From Cryptomeria japonica (Eukaryota; Streptophyta; Pinopsida; Cupressales; Cupressaceae): a stretch of DNA of 64,000 bases. The position numbers and the translations under genes are program-made. The stretch covers positions 438,617,230-438,681,229 of the forward strand of contig NC_081407.1 in NCBI RefSeq assembly GCF_030272615.1. The letters are read 5' to 3'. A model generated the notes under the pieces. The model had not been told where the DNA came from. It saw nothing but the letters and a program-made list of their open reading frames with translations, and did no database searches. Shown here piece by piece: positions 30,779 through 41,478 of the stretch (positions within the stretch are counted from its first letter, which is position 1; each line of letters starts with the position of its first letter).

Positions 30779-32470
30779 CATACTATAGCCTTTTCCTAAT
30801 CAAATGTCAAATTTTATGGCTTTTTATATGCTCATGTTTTATCTGATGTTTTCTCTACTGTGTTTTATGTTAACTTTATAACTTAAACTATATTTGATAA
30901 CTTGAAGCATTTTTCATTTAGTATTAAAGTGTGGCCATGTGATGTTGATGTAGTTGTAATTGTGTTCCTTATGTATATAATCATACAGATGTGCATTAAT
31001 GATTAAAAAATATCATTTTAATTCCCTTTACATCTAACCATTGTTTGCCTAGGCCTACCAAATCCCCAACAATCTTTTCTTGCTTTTTTAAAAAAAATAT
31101 CCCTTTGCATGATTATTTTTTTAAAATTAGGTTCCCTTTTTTATTTTCAAGCATGGGACTAATTTTTGGCATTTGATCTTCCATATTCTCAAGCTATCTC
31201 ATAACTTTATAGCATTCTAGCATCCTACAACAATATTTTGGTTCTTTTTGTATTCGCTGGCCATGTTGTGAATCTTTTTAAATGTCATTGAATCCACATT
31301 ATTGGTGAAATTTTATTTTCCTTTTCCTCTTTATTTATCATTTTGTATTATATTTTCTCTTTGGAATCACTATATTCTACATCTTTGAACTCTCTCTCAT
31401 ACACATAAGGACAATAGTAGATACATGTATTAGTGTCCTTTTTATCATCTACATTATCTCTCTTAATTATAGATGCACATAGGATAAGAGAACACAAATA
31501 TAATCTATATATTTTTATTGAGTTTCCATTAAAGTTGAAAGACCAAAATAGGACCTTGACCATTTTTGCAAGCTCCCCAATAGTCACCCCCTTTCTCTCT
31601 ATTTCAAACATGGGTGATATTGAGAGCTTCTTCTCTACATTCAACTCTTCATTTAGTGGTTTGGTATTTCTTTTCCTCTCTTGTGTGTTTGTGTTTTTTT
31701 TTAATATAGATGTTGTTTGGGTTAGATTACATTATTCAAATTGTTTCAAGTTTACTCTCCCATTATTTTACTATATAGTTATTTTTGTTGGGATGCATTT
31801 ATTTTATTTGTAGACATTTGACTTCTATACACTTAATACTTTCCAATACACCTTGGATGATACTACAACCATGTGAAACCTAGCATGATCATGATAAATT
31901 ATAATTTTATGATTTCATTTGGATCCACATTTTGTATCTTTTTAATTAAAAAAACCCTAATTATGGCCTGATATGTACTTTTTAGCCTTTGTACCATGTT
32001 ATTTCTCTCTATTGTTCATTTGTTTCTAAAATAAAACTTAGTATTATCAATTAGAGAATAAATTTAGTCTACATGGGGGAAATATACTTAATTAAGATCA
32101 AAGGTTACATTTATTTATCAATGTATAAGATAACATCTTTATGTTAATATTCATATATAGGAATATAGGTAAATTGAAACTTACAAAAAAAAATTAAGTT
32201 CGTAGTGTCCACCAATTCCACCATATCCTCTTCTTGTAGAAGGAAATCATAAAACAATAATTGCATCTCAATTATTTCATTTCCATTAGCATTATATTCT
32301 TTCTGCATTTTTTATGCAATGTTCTTATTTGTATTCCCATCCTACACCACAAAAATATCCCTTTCTTTATTTAGATCTTATTGAAGTCATATGTATATTC
32401 TATAAGTATAGTTTATGAAAGGATGAGAAATCAAGAAGATTTTTTTCTTCTTATTTATTTTTCCAATAAT
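30779..32470. other. AT-rich DNA without recognised feature
   Basis: Highly AT-rich, with T-runs and A-runs. Open stretches such as 31433-31813 are low-complexity and show no domain. No repeat ends recognised. It may hold the decayed pol of the minus-strand gypsy remnant that follows, but I cannot see it. Confidence 0.4.
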
Positions 32471-32479
32471 ATTGTTCCA

Positions 32480-33690
32480 CCTTGGATTGAAGGATTTGAA
32501 ATTCCATAATAATAGGACCAAAGTCAACTTCCTTACCACTTTTTCACACCCCATTGTTGTTTTACCTTAAGTTTTATAAAGAGACAATTTTAATATAGCA
32601 TACCTACTAACAAGTGTGTTAACACCTTTTATCCAACTTAAGGCATATGGCTTGGGGTGTTGATAAGTTATAAGGCCAATGTTGTCAACCAAATCTTGGG
32701 AAATCAAGTTAGCTTGAGAACAAATATCAAAGGTACATCAACATTAGCATGCTTAACATGAACCTTGTTAAACAATACCTCTTTATCCAACAAACAACTT
32801 TCTTAGTAGTCAAAGTAATCCTAGAATTCACCTTAGAAGTGTAATCAATTAATTTAAATACTTTATAATTTTTAATTGAGAAAATATATATTTCATATGA
32901 ATTTTTTACCTTATTTATGAGAGTTATTTTTAAAATATAATCTCTAGCATGAGTATTTTTCTTAAGCCATAATGTACAAATTTATTCATAGCATTTGTGA
33001 AATTTATCTTTTAAGTCTTACCTTTTTCTCCACTTATCCTAATAGAAGATGGATGACTTCTAATTCAAGATGATGGTTATGAAAAATTGCCTTATCTACA
33101 TCCACTAGTTTGGAAAGCAATTCATGCCTACAAACATGCATATGAAAGATTGTAATATACTTCATCAAGACATCATCTTACACAACAACTCTTGTATGAA
33201 ATTTACTAGTATACTCTGGCACACTTTGTCACTCTTTCTATTTTAAAATTTATCATTCCATACATTTTTTCTCTTAATGATAGATAATATAAAATTATTT
33301 CTTAATTTGTTTCTTAAATTTATCCCATGAACTAGTATGAGTTTATTTCTTAATTCCATATATTACAAGATACCCTTAAAACAAGTTAAAGTATATTTTG
33401 ATAAACTTAACCTAGAGAGGTAAATATTTGGGTTCAAAGTAAGATAATGTATGCTAAAATATACCTCCTATTGTACCAACCAATAGTCAAGCTTCTCAAC
33501 ATCCACATATTCTTTGAATGATGAAATATCCATCCTTAACTTCCACTTTGAATAGAGGCTCATTTGGAAGACTCTTCTAAACCTTTCAAGACTCCTCATT
33601 AAAGTAGGCCTTACCTTTATCCATTCTCTCCATGATCGATTCCATTAGGATTATCATGGTATCCATTAATTCAAAAAGGATTACAATGTC
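32480..33690 (-). pseudogene. Decayed gypsy gag-protease remnant
   Basis: On the minus strand a gag-like start is visible at about 33660-33440 (MERMDKGKAYFNEES, then DISSFKEYVDVEKLDYWLVQ, the 'fxGxxxxexlxxWl' pattern of Ty3 gags). About 0.7 kb further on comes a protease-like segment at 32740-32600 (QANLISQDLVDNIGL then HPKPYALSWI), typical of gypsy protease. The frame changes several times and many stops are present. The order gag then protease on the minus strand is as expected. The lineage may be chromovirus-like, judging only by the HPKPY-x2-WI pattern. Confidence 0.55.
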
Positions 33691-33714
33691 AACTTATATC
33701 TTGAGGAACATTTA

Positions 33715-34400
33715 TTTAGGGTAAATGCAAGAAGGTAGGTTCAATTTTTGGACAAAAAGTGGAGGTTTTTTCTTCTTAAAAAATCGAAGTGTGTCATACT
33801 TGGAGAAAATTTTTGAAGCACTTACATGTAGAATCTTAAGAAAGTCTAGCAATATGAAATGTATCGATTTGAGTCTAATTTTCAAATATATAATTTATTC
33901 TAATATCAATTTTATATAGTATGTAAAAATACCTTTTTTTAGTCACTTTTTAAGAGCCATAACATGAACATGTATGGAAAACATAATTTGACCTAAATAA
34001 AAGTATTTAAATCTAAATCCTTTTGGGAAAGATGTGTATTATTGGGAATTTTAAAAAGGATATTTTTTTATAATTTGTTTCCAAATTTTTATTTTTTTAA
34101 ACAATTTCTTATTGACCTTAATTGTTATTTTTGAAAACCCCTCATGTACAACAAATATAATTTGAGCTAAAACAATTTATTGATTTTTTTCATTTCATTG
34201 TGTAAAGAATGATGTCTAGATTGATGACATATAATTTTTTTTTTTAAAATTAAAAAATACTAATACTTGACATTTCAAGTTTATGTTCTAATTTCCTCAT
34301 AAATTAATTAATAAATAGAAAACAAGTCCAATATTTTAAAACTAGACATCATCATCTATAATAAGTTTCAATTTCATTAAAAAAAACTAAAAAAAAGGTC
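33715..34400 (+). repeat. Left copy of a ~0.7 kb dispersed direct repeat
   Basis: Diverged but collinear with 39205-39930: shared phrases include GCAAGAAGGTAGGTTCAATT / GCAAGAAGTTGAGTCCACTT, TTTTTGAAGCACTTACATG / TTTGAAGCACTTAAAGAATG, CATAATTTGACCTAAAT and AATCCTTTTGGGAAA. The two copies flank the LINE remnant. Non-coding. Confidence 0.65.
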
Positions 34401-34559
34401 ATCAGCCATATTACTAAAGCTAGTTTTTTCTCTTGTTACATCCAAGGCCGAGGCTTGGATTTCTAAATCAATTGGAAGCAGCATAGGGAAAACTGTGGAT
34501 GTTGATTTGGGTGGCGATGACATGATTCTATTTGTTATAATTCAATTACTCTCAATAAA

Positions 34560-35158
34560 GGACATCCCATAAAATAAATTTAAAAACTACAGTTGGAGTT
34601 TGGACCTAATCGTTTGAAATTGAGGAAGAGAAATTGTCTCGCTTGAGATGCAAGAAAAGAAATCATAATGAAAAAGACTGCAGAGTCCCATCCAATACAT
34701 TTACAAAACCAAAACAAGGAAACCATCAACAAAATAAATCCCATGAGACGGAAGAGAAAGGAGTGGAAACAAAACCCATCCATAGCAAAGAAGCGACATG
34801 ATCAATAGCAAATACTTCAAATCCAGAATTATCGACTGAGGGTGATAGCACAAACAAAGGTGAAGAGTTGATGGAGGAGGGAGAAATGGCATTAGTAGAA
34901 TACATGGGTGTAAAAGGTCTTATAAACGAACCTTTGGATATGGAGATGCAAAGAATAAATGAGGAGGAATTAGACATAACAAAAAGAAGAAGAATCAGCA
35001 AAACTGTTTCTCAAAAGGTGGATCCTACCAAGCAAAGAACGAAAAGAAAGACTAACAATAAAAAGAGGGTCAAGGTTGGATTACTACCAGATCATTCCTC
35101 CATTAAAAAATACTTGTTGAGATCTAGGGGAGGCAAATCCTCCTTTGGGGATAAATGA
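34560..35158 (+). pseudogene. LINE (L1-type) ORF1 C-terminal part
   Basis: In one frame with a single TGA, the segment holds a zinc-knuckle-like LSRLRCKKRNHNEKDCRV (about 34638-34685), an acidic stretch and a strongly basic tail (KQRTKRKTNNKKRVKVG), then stops at TGA 35156. Plant L1 ORF1 proteins carry a CCHC knuckle and basic regions. The first Cys positions are changed here. The stop overlaps the ORF2 start as ATGA (35155-35158), as often seen in plant L1. Confidence 0.6.
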
Positions 35159-35260
35159 AGATCCTCACATGGAATGTTAGGAGCCTAAATGCTCCTCTTT
35201 GGAGATAAATGAAGATCCTCACATGGAATGTTAGGGGCCTAAATGCTCCTAACAGATGGC
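35141..35260 (+). repeat. 54-bp tandem duplication at the LINE ORF2 start
   Basis: GATAAATGAAGATCCTCACA... occurs twice, with ATG at 35155 and 35209, and both units encode MKILTWNVR. The period of 54 bp is a multiple of three. The first unit ends at TAA 35206 just before the second ATG. The units differ at a few bases (GGAGCC / GGGGCC). Confidence 0.85.
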
Positions 35261-36054
35261 ATATGATCAAGTGCAAAATAGACATTATAATTCTGCTTCA
35301 ATAAATGAAGCTTTGTAAAGGAAATGCAGATTTCTTTGTAAAATATTGTTTTGGTTGGGTAGGATTCATGCATCCAGTGGATGGTGCCTCTTGAGGGCTA
35401 TGAGTTGTGTGGAAACATAAAATGGTAAACCTATCTATCTTAGCATCTAATCAGAATTGGATTGAATGTGAGGTACAAAGTAACACATCAGATTTATAAT
35501 TTACTCTATATAACATTTATGGGTCGTTCAAGACATCAGATAAATTAGAATTATGGAGAGTTATGAGCATGAATTTGCAAGGTAATCAAGGAAGGATTGT
35601 CTTGGCTAGAGATTTCAATGATATACTTCACTCAAGTGATAAAATTGGGGGATTGGGAAGAATGGCTCAAACACACATCAATTTTAATAACTTTATCTGG
35701 GACTATGGTATGACAAATGTCATCCCTTCAAATGATAAATTTAATTGGATGAATTGAAGACATGGTTCCTCAAACATTGCAGAGAGACTTGATAGATTCT
35801 TTGTATCAGATGGTTGGGTGAATTCCACTCTACTTCCAAGATGATTGATTAAACCCATTCCAATTTTAGATCATTTCCATTGGAATTGAATCTATTGGAA
35901 GACTCTCGACCTACCAAATTTCAATTTAAATTTAAAAAAATGTGGTTTAGGTGGTTGGGTTTGTTGGTATTATTAAAAGAATGGTGGACAAATTTCAAAC
36001 ATATTAAAGGAACCAAAATATTACTATTTTGCAAGAGACTTCAGATTATGAAAG
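35155..36054 (+). pseudogene. LINE ORF2, endonuclease domain
   Basis: AP-endonuclease-like domain of an L1 LINE: MKILTWNVRGLNAP at the start, YNIYGSF near 35505, ARDFNDILHSSDKIGG at 35599-35650 (GDFN expected, so the Asp is kept) and RLDRFFVSDGWV near 35790. The region ends FKKMWFRWLG and FCKRLQIMK before the inserted TIR element. Multiple stops and frameshifts are present. Confidence 0.75.
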
Positions 36055-37041
36055 GGGTGAACTCACAATACTGGTTCCCACTTTTTGACCAACTTTGACA
36101 CTTATATGAATATTTTGAAAAAAACCTTCACTTTCCGACACCTATAACTTTTAAACCGTTAAGAATTTGAAGATGATATAAACTAATTTTTAACATCTTG
36201 TTTGTAGATTCTAAATATATTTTTTTCAAATTTGTTTGAATAAAATTTTATTGATTTTTCCATCTCCCTCAAAAAGTAATTTTTTACAGCAAACAACATT
36301 TTTTAAGAGTGATGTGTATCCCGAAACGCATAATATTTTCTCTACAAATGATAAAAACTTAATTCTTTTGAATTTTGGTTTGTAACATCAATACCCAGGA
36401 CATGCAGATGGTTTGGTAGTGATATGTTGAATATTTTTCATTTAGTTTTGAAGTTAGACTAATTATAATTTAAATATAGGTGTACGTTTGAACACATAAC
36501 TTGTTTTATATATATCAAAATTCAATTTTCTTTTTTTTGTTAGAAAGAAAACATCAATACCTAGTGCATAGATATTTTTCAGAATTCTTTTTAATTAGTT
36601 TACTATTTTTCCCAATGCATTGAACAAAGAAGTTCATGTTCGGTGAAAAACCTACATTCATAAGAAATAAAATAAAAATATATTAATGAAATTAAATATA
36701 TTAAAAGTTATACTATTTGGAAAGCTTATGATAAGGACTAAATACTTTTTAAAAAAAAAACTTTTAAATGAATTAATTTGACCCCCCAAAAGCTAATGTA
36801 AAATTGGTTTTTTATCAGCATTTGATAGATGCAAAGGAGACTCCATTGCAAGTATGATTTAGAAGTAGAGAGGTTCTATCCAAGAAATTTTGATCTAAGA
36901 GCCTTTGATTTAACTCTCTTCAATGAATTACTTAAAATGGGACCTCTTAAAGCTTAAATCATTATATTTTCTAAAAAATGTATGATTTCAGCAAAAATCA
37001 GGACGTACCAAAAAGTGGGAACCAGCTTTGTGAGTTCACCC
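36055..37041. mobile_element. 987-bp TIR element (MITE-like) inserted in the LINE
   Basis: Terminal inverted repeats of 33 bp, 36055-36087 and 37009-37041, both reading GGGTGAACTCACAA-xx-CTGG then TTCCCACTTTTTG from the outside, with two mismatches. LINE coding stops at QIMK before it and resumes at KLKVW-type sequence after it; AAAG flanks both sides as a possible 4-bp target duplication. The inside is AT-rich with no coding. The superfamily is unclear: ends GGGTGA and a 3-4 bp duplication do not settle it. Confidence 0.7.
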
Positions 37042-39170
37042 AAAGAAAAACTAAAAGTATGGAATAGAACGGTTTTCAAGAATATTTTTGAAGGAAAAAC
37101 ATAGAATAGAAGAAGAATTGGATGAACTGAACAGTTTTGTATTGGAGAATGGTATGTCACATACATAATTCCAAAAAGAAAGAGACTTAATGAATGAATA
37201 CAAAGAAGTGTTGGCTAGAGAAGAATGTTATTAGAAAGCAAAATCTAGAAAAAAAAAATGACTCAAAGAAGGAGACCGTAAAACCAAATTCTTCAATAAT
37301 TTTGTGGAGATGAAGAGGATTTGGAACTAGATAACACAAATCAAACATAGGGATGGAAAAAATATGATGGAAGTTGTGGATATACAAGAGGAAGGAGTTA
37401 AATTTTATTGCAATCTATTGGGTGGTGATGGGGGAGCAGATGCCTTAGATAGAGATTTCATCAAAGAGATCCCTAAGTTGATTATACGAGAAGACAATGT
37501 GATGATGATGGCACCAATATCCATGGAGGAGGTTAAAACAACAATTTTCCAGATGCATCCAGACAAGGCACCAAGGCCCAATGGTTTTACTACCCTCTTT
37601 TTTCAAGAAATATTGGGATTTCATGACAAGAGACATTCAAGAGGTGGTAGAAGAATCAAGAAAGAAAGGCCCAATGTTTAAAGAGATGAACACGAATATA
37701 GCCCTCATTCCAAAAAAGTAGGAGGTGCGGAACTTCTCCGATTTTCATCCAATATTGCTATGTAATACAATTTATAAAATTGTGGCAAAGGTTATGGCCA
37801 ACAGGTTAAAGCTGGTGCTCCCAAAAATAGTTTCTTTGAAGCAAAGTGGTTATGTGCCAAATAGGAATATAGCGGATGGGATAATCATAGCCCATGAGAT
37901 TATCCATTCAATAAAGAAAGATAATATAAGAGGAAAGGTTTTAAACCTAGATGTGAAGAAAGCATGTGAGCATGTTCATTGGAGATTCCTCATGAAAATT
38001 CAAGAGACATTTGGTTTTAGTGAACAACGGGTAAACTGGATCTATGGTTGCATCTCTTCTACTAGGTATTTTGTCCTCATTAACAGCAACCCATGTGGTT
38101 CCTTTCAAAGTGGACATGGACTCCAACAAGGTAAATCCCTATCTCCCTCTCTATTTATAATTATGGTTGATGCTTTTAGTAGAAAAATATATGTTTTGTC
38201 TAGATCTAGGGTGTGGACAGGAATCTCTGCAGTTCCTACTTTGCCCCCCTTTTCCCTCAACTTTTTGTAGATGATACCATATTGTATGGGAGAGCCTCAT
38301 TAGAGGAAGCATAGGTTGTAAAGAAATATTTGGATGAGTAATACACAATCTCAAGACAAAAAATAAATAAAGAGAAGTCAATAATATATTTTTTCAACAC
38401 CAGTCAATCGATGCAAAGAATAATAGGGGCAAAAATTGGTTTCAACATTGATAAACTTCCAATGACATATTTGGGAGTACTGTTATTTCAAGGAATTATT
38501 AGCAATAGGTTGTGGAATGAAGTTATTGAGAAATGTGGTAAAAATACAGAGTGCTAGAAAGGGAGATGGCTTACAATGGTTGCGCGCATTACAATGATCA
38601 AATCAATGTTGACCGCAATACCAATATATATGATATCTTCATTGGAAGTGACAAACAAATTTGCATAGGAGATAACTAATCATCTCAAATGATTTTTGTG
38701 GGATGGAGCTAATGAAAAACACAAGATCCCATTGGTAGCTTGGGAGAATGTCAAGCTACATAAGGAAGCGAGAAGAGTCGGTATCAGAGAGATCATCCTC
38801 CAAAACAAAACCTTAGTGGCAAAAATCATATTTTGAATTTATTAAGAACTAAATGAATTATGGAGCTAATTAATCAAAAAGAAGTATCTAGATGAAGACT
38901 CTCTAGAAGGAATTTTAACAATTACTAACCCACCACGGAGTTCAGCGATATGGAACTTTATGACAAAGTGTAGAGACATCATAATTGATCACCTGTCTTG
39001 GAGAATCAAAGATGGTAGTAAAGCTAGTTTTTGGACTCCTGAAACGGGTACATGCCTCTTATTGATATACCAGGAATGATCCAAGCAAGAGAGAGTTGCC
39101 CCTATACTCGGATAAAAAGTTGGAGATTATCTAAATATATCTTAGAATAATGGTATTATGTTCTCTAATT
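37042..39170 (+). pseudogene. LINE ORF2, reverse transcriptase domain
   Basis: Continues the L1 ORF2: HPDKAPRPNGFTTLFFQ (DKAPGPDGF-type motif, about 37558-37608), NFSDFHPILLCNTIYKIVAK, LKQSGYVPNRNIADGI, KVLNLDVKKACEHVHW, GLQQGKSLSPSLFIIM, and the catalytic FVDDTILYGRAS at about 38265-38300. PMTYLGVLLFQG follows near 38459. Frameshifts occur near 37620 and 38250, with many stops after 38310. It ends where the right ~0.7 kb repeat begins. No RNase H domain is seen. Confidence 0.8.
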
Positions 39171-40004
39171 GGAAGCATTTGGTAATGTAAGGTGAAAATT
39201 AGGGTGCCTGCAAGAAGTTGAGTCCACTTTTCGGCTAAAAAGTGGAAGTGTTTTCCTTGTTTTTTAGATTTTATTGTGTTTGACCTAAAAATTTGAAGCA
39301 CTTAAAGAATGAATCTTGGAAAAAGTCAATAATAGAAAATGTAGTGCTCGAAGTCTAATTTCCAAATATGTAATTTATTTTAATACCTAGATCTTAAAAG
39401 TTAAGTTTGAATAGACATTACTATAACCTATAGTTTAAAAGTCACTTTTCAGGACCATACCATGCTTGTGTACAACAAGCATAATTTGACCTAAATGAAA
39501 GTTCTAAATCCTTTTGGGAAAAGATCTGTAACTCACTCACCTTTGATGAGAATATTTGTTTGTAGTTTTTTTCTGCATTTTTTTTGTTAATGTTTTATTG
39601 GGTGTAATCATTGTTTTGAAAATCCCCGTGTACGGCAAGCATAATTTGAGCTAAACTTAACATTTTTTTATTTTTTAAAAACTGTATAGAATTGTCTCTA
39701 GTTTTTTGCTATATAATTTTTTTTCCAAAAATTGAAAGACAAAAAAGTTATTAAAAAAACTAAAAAACCCTATTATTTCAAGTTTATGGACCTCTTTCAT
39801 TATAAATTTTTTTTTTAAAAAAATATTGATCCATTTTTTTAAAAAAATTACATATTTGGAATTTAGACAGTCTCTTCTATAATGGGTTTTCATTGTTTAA
39901 TTTTTTTTTGAAAATTTGGTGTTCAAATATATTTTTAAAGTCATTATTTTGTATGAAGATTGATTTGGCCTTCAAGTTGCAGGTCAAACCAGGGCCAAGC
40001 CAAA
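39171..40004 (+). repeat. Right copy of the ~0.7 kb dispersed direct repeat and AT-rich spacer
   Basis: From about 39205 to 39930 it aligns with 33715-34400 (shared phrases given there). 39930-40004 is AT-rich junction sequence before copy B. Confidence 0.6.
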
Positions 40005-40079
40005 TTTCTTCCTAGGTGGGTCTAACAGTGCATTATTTTTCTAAGCTTTTCCTAAAGTTCTTAATTTTTAATCGGGTTT

Positions 40080-41170
40080 CCTAACCAGTGAGCAGGTTCC
40101 TTTTAATCTAAAGGCGTGTGTGATTTCGCAGCCCTAAGATGCCCCTGAGTTACCGTTCCCGAAGTGGCAAAAGGAGGAAGTGGGTCCGGCATCCAGGTTT
40201 TCACTAAAGATAAAGACCGATCAAGTTTTATTTCATCAGACGGTTTGCGCGGTTTCGCAAGATAAAGGTAACTGAGATTTAACCTTCATGAAATGGTGAA
40301 AAGGAAATTGGCTCCAACATTCAGGCAAAGGCTAAGGTAAAGACCGATCAAGTTCCTTTTGATCGGATGGCTCGCGCGGTTTCGCTAGGTGAAGGTGCGC
40401 GGTTTTAAGGCTTCGTGAAGTGGCGAAAAGGAAAATGGATCCGCGAGGCAGTAAAAACTAAAGGTAAATACCGATCAAGTTCCTTTTGATCGGACGGTCG
40501 ACGCTATTTCACAGCCCTAAGGTGCCTGAGATTTAACCTTCGCGAAGTAGCGAAGTGACATGGCAGCCACTTGGTTGATGTCATGGCAGAATGGATGGAT
40601 TAGACCGCTGACTAAAAGACAAGTTGTTAGATACACGTGGCAGACCTGAAGTGGATCCCATGGAAGTTGTTCGATGAATAAAAGATTGACACATTGGTTT
40701 CCTTTGCTAGTAGCTTGCCAGGTCGGATGGTGCTGAGTTAGAGGGCCCACTCCTACTGGTTAAGTTTGTTAAAGGGTGTGTATCTCAAGAAGGATCCTAC
40801 GGTGGGCGCTATTTCGTAGCTTGAAGATGCAAGGTAATTACCATTCGTGAAGCAACAAAAACTGCTAGCCTTAAACGCTTGGTGCATGGTTAGTGGGGTT
40901 AGCCACCAGTCACAAGATGAAATAAAGACCGATCAGGTTCCTTTTGATTGGACGGCCTGCGTGGTTTCGTTGAGAGAATGTGCATGATGTTTAGCTTTCG
41001 CGAGATAGCGAAAGAGATCTGAGCTCGTCGCCAAATGAAGAATAGTCAATAAAGTTAAGGTCGTGCAAGTTTCGCTGGATCTGACGGTTGGCGTGATTTC
41101 ACTTGATGAAGAAGCATAGATTTTAGGCTTCATGAATGACGAAACAAGAAAGTGATAGAAACATAGACAT
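40080..41170 (+). repeat. Degenerate ~127-bp tandem array in unit B
   Basis: Core phrases fall near 40150, 40285, 40410, 40537, 40845, 40998 and 41130 (for example CTTCGCGAAGTAGCGAAGTG). GACCGATCAAGTTCCTTTTG precedes several units and repeats almost unchanged at about 40346, 40470 and 40929, so B units are more alike than those of A in this part. Confidence 0.8.
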
Positions 41171-41478
41171 TTTGTGATCCGTTGGAGCAAAATTTTTGAA
41201 TTCATTCGTGAATTCAATTCTGAGGTGATGGCCGAAGCATGTGGTGTTAATGTCGCAATTAAGAACCCGATTGTCGTATATATGCTCACATCAATTGAAT
41301 GTAGGCATCATTTCGAAGAGTTGTTGCAGAAAAGTTGGTGCAGAGCAAAGTTCTTCAGGCTGAAAACAGGTTTTCTTGTTTCTTGCTTACCAGTTACTTG
41401 AAAGTTTGATTGAATTGTGGTTTTGTTCTGTTAAAGAATTGTTATGATTAGTAATTGAATTACTTGCATATCATTGAG

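Noticed and set aside
31348..31813. ORFs of 98 and 126 codons
   Set aside because: AT-rich, hydrophobic or low-complexity, no homology recognised, overlapping on both strands.
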